In this document: positions 54,257 to 63,300 of the stretch, in pieces
Position numbering within the stretch: the first letter of the stretch is position 1
Layout: every line of letters begins with the position of its first letter
NCBI RefSeq assembly: GCF_004565465.1
Contig: NZ_SRHY01000005.1
Span: 110,843 to 174,842, forward strand
Origin: Lentibacillus salicampi
GTDB lineage: Bacteria > Bacillota > Bacilli > Bacillales > Amphibacillaceae
Direction: 5' to 3'
Length of the DNA: 64,000 bases
The notes under the pieces: model-generated
Database searches by the model: none
Told to the model about the DNA's origin: nothing
The model's input: only the letters and a program-made list of their open reading frames with translations
Position numbers and translations under genes: made by a program

Positions 54257-55762
54257 ATGGGAAAACCAAGAATTAATCCTTTTACTAATAGTTGGGAAAT
54301 AGATGATAAACAAATCACAGAAGATGAAGCTAAACAATATGATTATGAACAATATGAAGCAGAGTTAGAAAGCTATCAGAAACATATGGGTAGTAAGCAG
54401 GCATCAACAATAGTTAGTCATGACGAAAAAAAGAAAAGCAAAATTAATCCAAAAGACTTCTTTAGTGAAAATTTTAAATTTGTTCCTGCTAAACTAGGCA
54501 GGTACATAAATGAAAATATGGCAACTTTTTATGATGGGAATACACTTTATTATTATAAAGATGGCGTGTATATTCCAAAAGGTGAAGCAAGGTTAAACAA
54601 GGTTATTCAAGACATTTTAAAAGATGACAGCACAATTAGCCGAAAACGTGAAACGATTGACTGGTTACGTACTAATAATGATATTACATATAAGAATGTT
54701 AAAGTAAATCCAAATGACGGTTTTATAAATGTGAAAAATGGATTATTAAATATGGAAACTGGTGAATTATTACCACATAGCCAAAAACGAATTTCGACAA
54801 TTCAATTACCCGTTACTTATGATCCTGATGCCAATATATCTAAAGTGGATAAGTTTGTTAAATCGGTTGTTCCTGCCGATACAGTTAAATTAGTGTATGA
54901 AATGATTGGTTATTGCTTGACTATGGACATTAAGGCACAAAAAGCGTTTATGTTTCAAGGTAGTGGGGCAAATGGTAAGTCTGTAATGATTGATATGATT
55001 AGTGCTTTAATTGGTAACAGTAACATTAGTAATGTGGCGTTACAGGACTTAGACGACAATAGATTTAAAGTGGCACAATTACAGCATAAATTAATTAATA
55101 CGTTTGATGATTTACCTAATAAAGCATTGAAACAAAATGGCAACTTCAAAGCAAGTGTTACAGGTGGATCAATAGATGCTGAAAGAAAAGGGCAGAATCC
55201 TTTTCAATTTAGACCGTTTGCTAAACATATTTATTCAGCTAATACAATTCCAAAGTCTCATGATAATTCAGATGCTTATTTCAGACGTTGGATTATTATT
55301 CCATTCCCCAACACTTTCAAAGGTGAAAATAAGGATGAAAGTTTAATAGGTAAATTGACAACAGAAAAAGCATTGTCAACCCTATTAAATTTAGCGTTAG
55401 AGGGATTGCAACGATTACGTAAAAAGAAAATGAACTTTTCAGAAAATGAATCAACTATAGAGATGCTTAAACAATACATAAACCAATCAGATAATATTGT
55501 CACGTTTGTTGAGGAATGTTGCGAAATCGGAAATGATGAAAACAACAAACCTTATCAAGTACCAGTAGAAAATTTATATCATACATACAAAAATTATTGC
55601 AAAGAGAACAATTATTATTCTTACAGCAAAAAGGAATTTAATAGTCACTTAAAACAGACATATAATTTTGACACCTCCAGACCAAATAAGTTTAATAAAA
55701 AAACAACTTGGAACGGAATAGGTTTATCAAGTGAATATAAAGAATATTCCCCTTTTAAATAG
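54257..55762 (+). CDS. SF3 helicase (D5/phage primase-type ATPase)
   Basis: This 501-residue replicative helicase has a D5_N-like middle part ('DGFINVKNGLLNMETGELLP', 'ITYKNVKVNPN'). Walker A GSGANGKSVMID lies near residue 235, Walker B-like 'LINTFDDLP' near 280, and the sensor 'HIYSANTIPKSHDNSDAYFR' near 325; 'RRWIIIPFP' follows. The C-terminal 100 residues resemble the Pox_D5 winged helix. No archaeo-eukaryotic primase or TOPRIM motif is seen, so priming may come from the host. An iteron-like array lies immediately downstream. Confidence 0.88.
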   Translation: MGKPRINPFTNSWEIDDKQITEDEAKQYDYEQYEAELESYQKHMGSKQASTIVSHDEKKKSKINPKDFFSENFKFVPAKLGRYINENMATFYDGNTLYYYKDGVYIPKGEARLNKVIQDILKDDSTISRKRETIDWLRTNNDITYKNVKVNPNDGFINVKNGLLNMETGELLPHSQKRISTIQLPVTYDPDANISKVDKFVKSVVPADTVKLVYEMIGYCLTMDIKAQKAFMFQGSGANGKSVMIDMISALIGNSNISNVALQDLDDNRFKVAQLQHKLINTFDDLPNKALKQNGNFKASVTGGSIDAERKGQNPFQFRPFAKHIYSANTIPKSHDNSDAYFRRWIIIPFPNTFKGENKDESLIGKLTTEKALSTLLNLALEGLQRLRKKKMNFSENESTIEMLKQYINQSDNIVTFVEECCEIGNDENNKPYQVPVENLYHTYKNYCKENNYYSYSKKEFNSHLKQTYNFDTSRPNKFNKKTTWNGIGLSSEYKEYSPFK

Positions 55763-56123
55763 GTGGAACAGTAAATAGTTAAGTGGAACAGTAACTGGAA
55801 CAGTAAATTTATATAAAATTGTTCCAGTTTTATTTTTAAAATCCTATCATATCAACGTTTATAGACTACTGGAACAGTTGGAACAGTAAAAAAATAATCC
55901 TTAGTGTTGTGAGAGATTATAGACATAATTTAGTAATTATATATACATATAAGAGAAACTAGAAAAAACGTGTTCCAAGTGTTCCAGTGAAGGTAAAATC
56001 CAATTATGACAGTGTTTATAGGGTGTAAATTGGAACAATTACCTTTATATTTAGTGTTCCATTAAGTGTTCCAGTTGAAAAAAAGGTGTTCCAGTTACAA
56101 TTTAACAGAAAGGATAATCATTA
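55763..56123. repeat. Array of 12 GGAACA / TGTTCC sites (candidate origin or packaging site)
   Basis: This is a gene-free, very AT-rich region. GGAACA occurs at 55765, 55785, 55797, 55871, 55880 and 56032; its complement TGTTCC occurs at 55820, 55971, 55980, 56055, 56067 and 56087. The flanks often extend the match to CTGGAACAGT/ACTGTTCCAG. The array sits between the helicase and the TerS-like gene, so it could be a replication origin (iterons) or a pac/cos recognition region. Confidence 0.8.
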
Positions 56124-56513
56124 ATGACAGTTTATGAAGCGTTAGAAAAAATTCCATTTAAAAAGCGTGAATATTTCAAATGGAAACATGATATTAGATA
56201 CGATCAACGTTTAGAGAAAAAAAGCAAGGAAGATTTTTTACGATATGTACATATGAAAACATTGAATAGTTTCTTGAAGTGGGAGAAAACACCAGAATAT
56301 AGACAATTATTAATGTTGTTGCTTGAATGGCGTTCAACAGATGATTTTGAACAAATCTATGATGTAGTCAGCAATAAAGCAAAAGAAGGTGATGAAAAGA
56401 GTATTAAATTATTCTTAGATTTGCAGAAACAAATTAAACAAAATGCTAAAGCGGTTAAAGATTTAATGGGAAATGATACGGAAATAGAAGATGATGACGA
56501 CTTAGCGATATAA
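56124..56513 (+). CDS. Probable small terminase subunit
   Basis: This 129-residue all-helical protein has a basic N-terminal part ('LEKIPFKKREYFKWKHDIRY') suited to DNA binding, a central helix pair and an acidic C-terminal tail (IEDDDDLA). It ends 11 bases before the large terminase gene with its ribosome site, the usual terS-terL arrangement. Identification rests on position and size more than on motif. It would recognise the packaging site, possibly the array just upstream. Confidence 0.6.
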   Translation: MTVYEALEKIPFKKREYFKWKHDIRYDQRLEKKSKEDFLRYVHMKTLNSFLKWEKTPEYRQLLMLLLEWRSTDDFEQIYDVVSNKAKEGDEKSIKLFLDLQKQIKQNAKAVKDLMGNDTEIEDDDDLAI

Positions 56514-56524
56514 GGGGTGATGAA

Positions 56525-58114
56525 GTGGCAAAGAAATTAACAAAACAAGAAAAGCTTCAGCGTATAATGAACGATTTCACTTTGTTTTGTAAGAATTTTG
56601 TACATATTGTGGATAACGCAGGGGAATTAGTCAAATTAGACTTAAACGATCAACAAATAGAATTTAATGACATAGTAAATAAGCAACGTTTTTCAATTGT
56701 AGCCAAAAGCAGACAATTAGGTTTTTCAGTTTATGCCTTAGCAAGGGCTTTTTTTATTGCCATAAATAAGCCTAATTCTAATATCATGATAGTTTCTTAT
56801 AAGGAAGACTCAGCAAGGGAATTATTTAACCGTTTGAAGCGAATGAATCAATATTTGCCAAGAGATAAATATCCTAACTTGTTCCCTGATACAGTACGTG
56901 ATAACCGTAATGAATTAATATTAAGTAATGGATCATCTGTTTCTTCAGTTACAGCAGGAAATAAGGATATTGGGCGTGGAAGTACATATACAATGATTCA
57001 CTTGTCAGAGTTTGCTTTTTATGGCAATCAAGAAAAACAGTTATTGTCAGCAGAACAAGCACTTGCAAAAAGTGAGGACAGTAGGCTTATTATTGAAACT
57101 ACATCTAACGGTATCGGGAATCATTATTATAAATTGTTTATGTCGGCTTATCGTGGACATTCAAAGTATACAGCTTATTTTGCTCCCTTCTATTCGTCCG
57201 GTTATAAGAAAATGTGGGCAGATGAATATGAGGAAGCGTGGAAGTGGTATAGAAGTTATTTTAAGTCCTATCCATCTGTTAAGGATTTAGATGAAGATGA
57301 AAAGGTTTTACATGAAAAAGGGGCGACATTAAAACAAATTGCATGGAGACAGTGGAAACTAATGGATATGGATTTACAAGAGTTTTGGCAAGAGTTTCCC
57401 TCTAATCCTATGGAATCGTTTGTTTCAAGTGGAAACAGTGTATTTGAACAAAATAAAATTATGCAGCGTATCAATCACATAATGCCAGCCATTAATAAAA
57501 AGGATATACAAGACATTCCAGACAGTTTAAAAAAATACATAGGCAAAGAGTTATACATATATCATGAATACGATAAGAAAAAGAAATATTATGCTGGAAT
57601 TGATACAGCAACAGCTTCATCTGGTACTGGAGACTATTCGACAATAACCATTTTAGATGAAGAGGGTATAGAAGTAGCCAGTTTTGGCAGTAATAAATTA
57701 CCAGTATATAAATTTGCTAAGGTTGCCAATGATTTATTAAGACATTACGGTCAGGCTTTTGTAGCGATTGAACGTAATAATGTTGGAATTGTTCTTATTG
57801 AAAAATTACGTGATGATTACGGTTATTTAAATATGTATAAGGAAAAGCTGTTTGATCAGCGTGGAACACATAAGAAACAGTTAGGATTTACGACTACCAA
57901 GACAAGTAAGCCAGTATTGATTGAAAAGTTTAAGGAACAATTTGAACTCGGTTATATCCTTTTGAATGATAAAGAAACATTAGAGCAGATGCAGATATAC
58001 CAGATTAATAATGATAATGGAAAGATGGGCAATAGTGGAGTAGGGAATGATGATAAGGTTATAAGTGCTTCTTTATCTGTATTGGCAAAATTAGAAAATA
58101 AATGGTACGTGTAA
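56525..58114 (+). CDS. Large terminase subunit (TerL)
   Basis: This 529-residue DNA packaging motor has an ATPase domain with the K-S-R-Q-type Walker A (VAKSRQLGFS, about residue 59), Walker B 'TMIHLSEFAF' with catalytic Glu (about 160), and coupling motif 'LIIETTSNG'. An RNase H-like nuclease follows, with acidic residues in 'YYAGIDTATASSGTGDYSTI' and 'FVAIERNNVG'. The GGGGTGATGAA ribosome site precedes the GTG at 56525. It is intact and followed by the portal gene. Confidence 0.92.
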   Translation: MAKKLTKQEKLQRIMNDFTLFCKNFVHIVDNAGELVKLDLNDQQIEFNDIVNKQRFSIVAKSRQLGFSVYALARAFFIAINKPNSNIMIVSYKEDSARELFNRLKRMNQYLPRDKYPNLFPDTVRDNRNELILSNGSSVSSVTAGNKDIGRGSTYTMIHLSEFAFYGNQEKQLLSAEQALAKSEDSRLIIETTSNGIGNHYYKLFMSAYRGHSKYTAYFAPFYSSGYKKMWADEYEEAWKWYRSYFKSYPSVKDLDEDEKVLHEKGATLKQIAWRQWKLMDMDLQEFWQEFPSNPMESFVSSGNSVFEQNKIMQRINHIMPAINKKDIQDIPDSLKKYIGKELYIYHEYDKKKKYYAGIDTATASSGTGDYSTITILDEEGIEVASFGSNKLPVYKFAKVANDLLRHYGQAFVAIERNNVGIVLIEKLRDDYGYLNMYKEKLFDQRGTHKKQLGFTTTKTSKPVLIEKFKEQFELGYILLNDKETLEQMQIYQINNDNGKMGNSGVGNDDKVISASLSVLAKLENKWYV

Positions 58115-58169
58115 CTCATTTCATTCTATTGTGAAGTGAGATTTTTTAATTATGAAAGGAATTGATTAT

Positions 58170-59489
58170 ATGCAATTAGAACAGTTGATACGTGAAAAAT
58201 ATGACGGTAGTTTTAAGAAATTCGTTACTCAAGAAGTACATAGTGTTCCGCAACAGCATCATATTAGGGAAATCGTAGCCATTAAAGAGTATTTAGGGGA
58301 AAACAAGCACAAAATTAAACAAAGACCAGATGAAACTTTTAACGGTGTAACATTGAAAACAGAGAAGATTGTACTAAATTATGCTAAAACGATTATTAAA
58401 TTTAGCGTCAATTTTCTGTTAGGTAAGAATCCAGTTTCATTAAGTGGATCAGAAAACGTCATAGATAAATTGAACAAGGTATATAAGCGTGGCAAATATC
58501 ATAAAACTGATTATCGTATACTTAATGACTTAATTCGTTACGGTGAATCCTTTGAGTATGTATATATGAAGGATGGAAAGATTTTAAGCCAAGTAATTGA
58601 TCCTAGCGAAGCATATCCAGTGTATAACCATGAAAACGTCATGATAGCGTTTATTCAGGCTTATAATTCAGATGCTATTGATTATTATAACGTGTTCACA
58701 GATGAAAAGGTATATAAATATGATAATTATGGCGGAGATTTACGAAAGGTTGAGGAATCCGTTAATTTATCTGGTATGCCAGTCCATTATAAAACTGAAA
58801 ATGAAATGGATAAGACTAGAGGGTATGCAGAAATAAATGATTATATTGATATTTTAGACAGCATGGAAAGCCTGTTATCTAAAAGTTTTGATGGCTATTA
58901 CCGTCATATTATGGGAACGCCTGTAGTAATTGGTCAGCCATTAACAGATGCACAACTACCTAAGCATGGAAACGGTGTAGGACTTAATTTAGACGATGAC
59001 AGCGATTTTAAATATGTTGCTAATCCTTTTAGTCATAGTGCATTTAAAGAGTTATACGGAACACTTAGAAATGCTTTAATGGACATATCACAATTGCCTA
59101 ACGTTGTATTAAATGGTACTACTGAAATCAGTAATGTTGCAGAGGTAGCAGTAGAAGCTATCTATACATTGGCATTGATTAAAGCCAATATGAACAGTAA
59201 ATACTTAGAAGATGGATTCGAGCAGCGTTTAGATAAGATCAGGGGAATACTAGCTATGCAAGATGTGACATTTAATGATGATGAATTTGATTCAGTTAGA
59301 TTTGTATTTAGTCCATCAATGCCTAAGTCCGATAAAGAAATAGTTGAAAGCATTGAAAAGCTAAGGGAATTAGATGCAATTAGTATTGAATCCATTATGG
59401 ATAACGTTTCATTCATTGATAAAGTACAGGAGATGGAACGGATTATAGAAGAACATAGTAATGTTAATGTAAATCAGGGTAATTCTTAA
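58170..59489 (+). CDS. Phage portal protein (SPP1 Gp6-like)
   Basis: This protein of about 439 residues has the SPP1-type portal pattern: 'LNYAKTIIKFSVNFLLGKNP', 'IRYGESFEYVYMKDGKILSQ', 'DPSEAYPVYNHEN', 'YYNVFTDEKVYKYD', and 'ISNVAEVAVEAIYTLALIKA' in the stem/clip region. It forms the dodecameric gate for DNA and docks the terminase. ATG 58170 follows AAAGGAATT; ATG 58152 is an alternative. No protease or Mu F-like gene follows, unlike many phages. Confidence 0.88.
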   Translation: MQLEQLIREKYDGSFKKFVTQEVHSVPQQHHIREIVAIKEYLGENKHKIKQRPDETFNGVTLKTEKIVLNYAKTIIKFSVNFLLGKNPVSLSGSENVIDKLNKVYKRGKYHKTDYRILNDLIRYGESFEYVYMKDGKILSQVIDPSEAYPVYNHENVMIAFIQAYNSDAIDYYNVFTDEKVYKYDNYGGDLRKVEESVNLSGMPVHYKTENEMDKTRGYAEINDYIDILDSMESLLSKSFDGYYRHIMGTPVVIGQPLTDAQLPKHGNGVGLNLDDDSDFKYVANPFSHSAFKELYGTLRNALMDISQLPNVVLNGTTEISNVAEVAVEAIYTLALIKANMNSKYLEDGFEQRLDKIRGILAMQDVTFNDDEFDSVRFVFSPSMPKSDKEIVESIEKLRELDAISIESIMDNVSFIDKVQEMERIIEEHSNVNVNQGNS

Positions 59490-60190
59490 TTAGGGTAATA
59501 TGGTATAGATGGTGACTAAATGATAACCATTATCAATTAGAATAATGTTACATAAAAATGTTGATTTGTGGGGGATTTGAAGATATATAAATATGTTGAA
59601 AAAATCTCGCTGTTACAATAGAAATGTTTCGAGTATCGAAATAAATGTAAAAAATCTCCACAAAAACCCAAAATGCCAGCAATGCAGGGCTTTAGCTGTT
59701 ATAGGCATATATGGTCAATGTCTATATAAGGGGCTATTATAAGAGATAAAGTATGCATGATTTTATACATTTTTGATAATAACTGAATATTATTACAATT
59801 TATATAAACGTTGGTATCATAGGGTTTTATGATGTTGCATAAATTATGCATATTTGATAATTATTATGTTATCTTTAAAACCAGTCATGACAACTATTCT
59901 TACTTTTAGTTAGTAGACATAATGGCTATTATGTAAACAAGGTTTTGTATATTTATAAGTTAGTAAAGTATGGCTTATTGAGGTCTATTATAGCATACGT
60001 ATATGGAATAGGTCTAAATCGGTTATAGAAGGCTATACAAAGGCTTTATTTTAACCTGTAGACCCCTATTAGCAAAAATTTGGGCATAGCATACCAATTT
60101 TTACACGAACAGAAAATCTAAAATTTTAGGCATATATGCTCACATTGGATGAAATATATGGTAATATAATAAAAAAGGGGGGATGTAAAA
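59490..60190. other. 700-nt gene-free AT-rich region with direct repeats
   Basis: No ORF above 40 codons with a ribosome site is visible on either strand. The 12-mer TAGGCATATATG occurs at 59702 and 60127. Variants of GG(C/T)(C/T)TATTATA (GGGCTATTATAA, TGGCTATTATGT, AGGTCTATTATAG, AGGCTATACAAAG) recur through it. CAGC/GCTG pairing near 59678-59699 and other stems are possible. It is a candidate for a large non-coding RNA or a regulatory or replication region. Confidence 0.6.
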
Positions 60191-60457
60191 TTGAATACAA
60201 ATAATAAAGTTGCAAAATGGCTTTACACATTAGGGCAGATTATTATTGTTGTAGGGATCGTGGCAGGTTTAATTATAGCAAGTAGTTCTCTGTATTTTTC
60301 ATGGTCAGCATTTTTTATATATGCTGTCAGCGGTTTAATCTCAGGTATCATGTTTATAGGTTTTGGCGAAATCATTAGATTATTGGAGAATACAGGTAAC
60401 ACAATTGTTAAATTGGATTCAAAAGTGGAAAAAATTGAACGAGAAATACATAAATAA
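60191..60457 (+). CDS. Small membrane protein with coiled-coil tail
   Basis: 88-residue protein starting at TTG 60191 after GGGGGGATG. It has two transmembrane helices (TLGQIIIVVGIVAGLIIASS and AFFIYAVSGLISGIMFIGFG) and a charged C-terminal helix (LDSKVEKIEREIHK). It might be an accessory envelope protein or holin-like by size, but no lysis partner is next to it. Function unknown. Confidence 0.6.
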   Translation: MNTNNKVAKWLYTLGQIIIVVGIVAGLIIASSSLYFSWSAFFIYAVSGLISGIMFIGFGEIIRLLENTGNTIVKLDSKVEKIEREIHK

Positions 60458-60523
60458 TCGAATTTTTACCTATCCTTCATATTTGAAGGGTATTTTTTTA
60501 TCTCAAATAAAGAAGGTGATCGA

Positions 60524-60700
60524 ATGAATTTACAATATATAAAAAATCCAGAAACATATTATAACATAATCGAAAATTTACAATCTGTATCTAAAGTTAC
60601 AAATGCATATTATTGTTCAAAATGTCTAGCAGTATTTCATGATTTATTGAGATGTCCAGAATGTAATAGTACAAAAATTAGAGAAGTAAAAATAATATAG
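60524..60700 (+). CDS. 58-residue zinc-ribbon protein
   Basis: ATG at 60524 follows GAAGGTGATCG. The product (MNLQYIKNPETYYNIIENLQ...) has CSKC then RCPECNS about 14 residues later, a typical treble-clef or rubredoxin-like zinc ribbon, and a basic end. It is short but in a good frame with a good ribosome site. It could bind nucleic acid. Function unknown. Confidence 0.6.
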   Translation: MNLQYIKNPETYYNIIENLQSVSKVTNAYYCSKCLAVFHDLLRCPECNSTKIREVKII

Positions 60701-60773
60701 GAAATATTTCTCAATAAGCAGGATTTTTGTCCTATATGTCGTATATTGTAGTAGAAGGGAGAGGGATTTAAAT

Positions 60774-61619
60774 ATGTCAAGTGAGTCACGTTATAAATTT
60801 TTTATTACATCTTTTTTTGTTTTGGGTATAGGGGGGTTTTTTGCCCTTTTCATAAATGAAACATTAGGCACTGTAATGATATTCAGTTCTTTAGGTATGG
60901 TAGTTATTATAATTATTAGTGCCTATAGTATTGGTAAAGAGAATGAAATACAATTTTATGAGTTAGTTAATAAAACAAAATCTGAATTAACAAATTTTAG
61001 TATCGATAAAGAATATACATCAAAGGATGATAAACTAGTTGTTCTGGTTGATGAAAATATTGATAGTGTATGCTTTTTTAGTAGAGATAACCTAAAAGAT
61101 GGCTTCAATATAAATAAATATACCTATAGGGATATTTTAGAAATAGAAATAATTCAAGACGGTAATACCCTTACTAAAACAAATAGAGGAAGTCAAGTAG
61201 GTGGTGCATTATTAGGAAGTGTATTAGCTGGTGGTGTTGGTGCGGTAATCGGTGGATTAAGTGGATCTAGTACCTCGGAAGATAAAGTGGAAAGTTTATG
61301 TCTTAGAATTGTTGTCAATGACACTAATAATCCAGTTAGATTAGTTTATTTCCTAAAACATAAATTTGGAGTTAGAAAAAGCGAAGATATATTTGTTCAT
61401 GGAAAAAAAGATTTAGAATACTGGTATAGTTTATTTAAGATTTATATTAATGAAGCAGACAAAGAAGACGAAAAAGAAAGAAATGAAACAAATGATGATG
61501 ACGCAGTTACTACAAATCAATCTGTTGTAGAAGAAATTAGAGAGTTTGGAAAATTACTTGAAGATGGTCTTATTACACAAGAGGAATATAATGCCAAAAA
61601 AGAAAAAATATTAACATGA
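60774..61619 (+). CDS. Membrane protein with SHOCT domain
   Basis: This 281-residue protein has two N-terminal transmembrane helices (FFITSFFVLGIGGFFALFI and VMIFSSLGMVVIIIISAY), a PH-like middle part containing a Gly-rich hydrophobic hairpin (GGALLGSVLAGGVGAVIGGL, residues about 142-161), and a C-terminal SHOCT motif ('FGKLLEDGLITQEEYNAKKE'). GGGAGAGGG precedes ATG. SHOCT proteins are frequent accessory cargo of prophages; role unknown. Confidence 0.7.
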   Translation: MSSESRYKFFITSFFVLGIGGFFALFINETLGTVMIFSSLGMVVIIIISAYSIGKENEIQFYELVNKTKSELTNFSIDKEYTSKDDKLVVLVDENIDSVCFFSRDNLKDGFNINKYTYRDILEIEIIQDGNTLTKTNRGSQVGGALLGSVLAGGVGAVIGGLSGSSTSEDKVESLCLRIVVNDTNNPVRLVYFLKHKFGVRKSEDIFVHGKKDLEYWYSLFKIYINEADKEDEKERNETNDDDAVTTNQSVVEEIREFGKLLEDGLITQEEYNAKKEKILT

Positions 61620-61706
61620 AGAATCCGAATAGGTATTTTTTATTATATAATAAGCAGGATTTTACAAATTTTTGTCGAATAATGGGTGTATAAAGGGGGT
61701 GAGAAA

Positions 61707-62159
61707 ATGGGATTAACGTTTGAGGAATTTTGCCAGTTTAAAAGCCAGATTGAAATGCCAGAGGGTTTTGAATCAGGTGCGACAAATTTTATTTTTGAAG
61801 ATGCAATAGAGTTTATAAGGGAACGTGGCTATGACGAAACAATGATTGAATTCTATCCAAAAAATATTTTCACTGAAGAATTGGTTGAACTCTATTTGTT
61901 TTTCAAAGATAAAATGACAGTGATTCAATTCCATTCAAATGGTAAAAGAAACTATTCTTTTTCAACTACAACTAGATATTACAAAGATGTTAACGAAATA
62001 TCGTCCGAACGTCATCAAGAATTTAGTAGGTTGCGGATGTTTTTGAGTTTTAATGATGGTAAAGAATATAAATTTGATAATATTGATGACACAAACGTCC
62101 ATTATGCAAAAAATACGAGGAAAAAGCTGGAAAACATATATAATCTTCTAGATTATTAA
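61707..62159 (+). CDS. Hypothetical phage protein (DUF3908-like)
   Basis: 150-residue alpha/beta protein, 'GLTFEEFCQFKSQIEMPEGF' at the start and 'KMTVIQFHSNGKRNYSFSTT' in the middle. ATG 61707 follows AAAGGGGGTGAG; ATG/start 61686 lies upstream of that site. Resembles DUF3908 by overall pattern, with low certainty. Function unknown. Confidence 0.5.
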   Translation: MGLTFEEFCQFKSQIEMPEGFESGATNFIFEDAIEFIRERGYDETMIEFYPKNIFTEELVELYLFFKDKMTVIQFHSNGKRNYSFSTTTRYYKDVNEISSERHQEFSRLRMFLSFNDGKEYKFDNIDDTNVHYAKNTRKKLENIYNLLDY

Positions 62160-62217
62160 GCTGTCCATCATGGATGGCTTTTTTATTGCCAAAAATTAAT
62201 TATATGGAGTGATTGAA

Positions 62218-62553
62218 TTGAATAAAACAGTTTTAGAAGTGTTAAAAGTTGAATTAAAAGGGCTAAAAGGCTATACAGATGATGAATTAGAGATTTACCT
62301 ACATAACAATGATTTAGATAAGGAAGCTACATATGATAAGTCTATGAGGATAGCATTACTGGAGGCAGCATTAGAAATATTAAATTCAATGGCTAATAAC
62401 CAGTCATACTTTGCCAGTAAACAGCATGAAGATTTTTCTGTATCGGACTTTGCTACTAATCTCCAGAATAGAATAGATCAATTAACTGTACAAATTCGCA
62501 AATTAAAAGCAGAAAAAAGCAACTCACCAACTTTTATGCTGTTCAATGAGTAA
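62218..62553 (+). CDS. Head-tail connector-like protein
   Basis: This protein of about 111 residues starts at TTG 62218, 8 nt after GGAG. 'LKGYTDDELEIYLHNNDLD' and 'RIALLEAALEILNSMANNQS' resemble the helical head-tail adaptor proteins (Gp6/gp15-like) that follow portal and capsid genes. A C-terminal coiled coil (NRIDQLTVQIRKLKAE) follows. Identification is by shape and position only. Confidence 0.5.
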   Translation: MNKTVLEVLKVELKGLKGYTDDELEIYLHNNDLDKEATYDKSMRIALLEAALEILNSMANNQSYFASKQHEDFSVSDFATNLQNRIDQLTVQIRKLKAEKSNSPTFMLFNE

Positions 62554-62568
62554 AGGGGATTTGAAAAG

Positions 62569-63300
62569 ATGAATCAAAAAGAGTTGATCAAATACTTTAA
62601 TAGACTAAATGAGCAAAATAAAACTTGTGAATTTGATGACTACAAAAGAAGATTGCTACAAATTAAATTAGATACACTTAATATTGAATTTAAACTTAAT
62701 AATAAAAATTACGTATTTCATAATACGAGTATTAATAATCTAATGCGCATATTAAAAAGTAAAAAGTTGCTTCCAAATGCTTTCAATAGTAGTGAAATGA
62801 AAGAGAGGTTTGGTGGTTTACCAATAACAGCTACTAACCAAGAATCAGGAGTAATGGAATGTAAAATAATGGAGTTTTTATCGGGTAACTGGGTCATTGA
62901 TGATGAATTAAAAACAAGGTTACAAGTTTTAAAATATTTGATAAATGATAAAAAGCCTAAAACATACTTACTGGATCATCTCAATCCTTTGGCATTTTAT
63001 CTTGAACAAGAAAAGAGCGTTATTCTTGGTATTAATCCAGAAACTACAAATGTCATTGAAAAATTTAATTATAAAGAAATATATATACAATCACAGAAAC
63101 AGAAAGAAATTACATATTGGGTTAAGGAAAATGAAGAAAAATTTATTTTGGATTATGTAAAAAGTCTTGCTAAATATAATAGGTCTGAATTTATAACATA
63201 TGGAGAAATACCATTACACCTAATTGAATGTATTATTGTCCTAGATAATTTTGAAATTTCCGATGTAATTAATTTAAAACAACAAGAAAGGAATGATTAA
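62569..63300 (+). CDS. Possible ADP-ribosyltransferase-like (DarT-type) protein
   Basis: This 243-residue protein contains 'YVFHNTSINNLMRILKSKKL', which matches the shape of the NAD-binding start of DarT/ART domains (HxTs-x-x-NL-x-x-IL-x-s), followed by 'LPNAFNSSEMKERFGGLPIT'. Near the C-terminus 'ITYGEIPLHLIECIIVLDN' resembles the last core strands of such enzymes. GGGGATTTG precedes ATG and the next gene starts immediately after its stop. It interrupts the connector genes, as accessory cargo often does. The enzymatic assignment is inference. Confidence 0.4.
   Translation: MNQKELIKYFNRLNEQNKTCEFDDYKRRLLQIKLDTLNIEFKLNNKNYVFHNTSINNLMRILKSKKLLPNAFNSSEMKERFGGLPITATNQESGVMECKIMEFLSGNWVIDDELKTRLQVLKYLINDKKPKTYLLDHLNPLAFYLEQEKSVILGINPETTNVIEKFNYKEIYIQSQKQKEITYWVKENEEKFILDYVKSLAKYNRSEFITYGEIPLHLIECIIVLDNFEISDVINLKQQERND

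Noticed and set aside
62569..63300. Full DarTG toxin-antitoxin pair
   Set aside because: No macrodomain (DarG) gene lies on either side; only the ART-like candidate is present.
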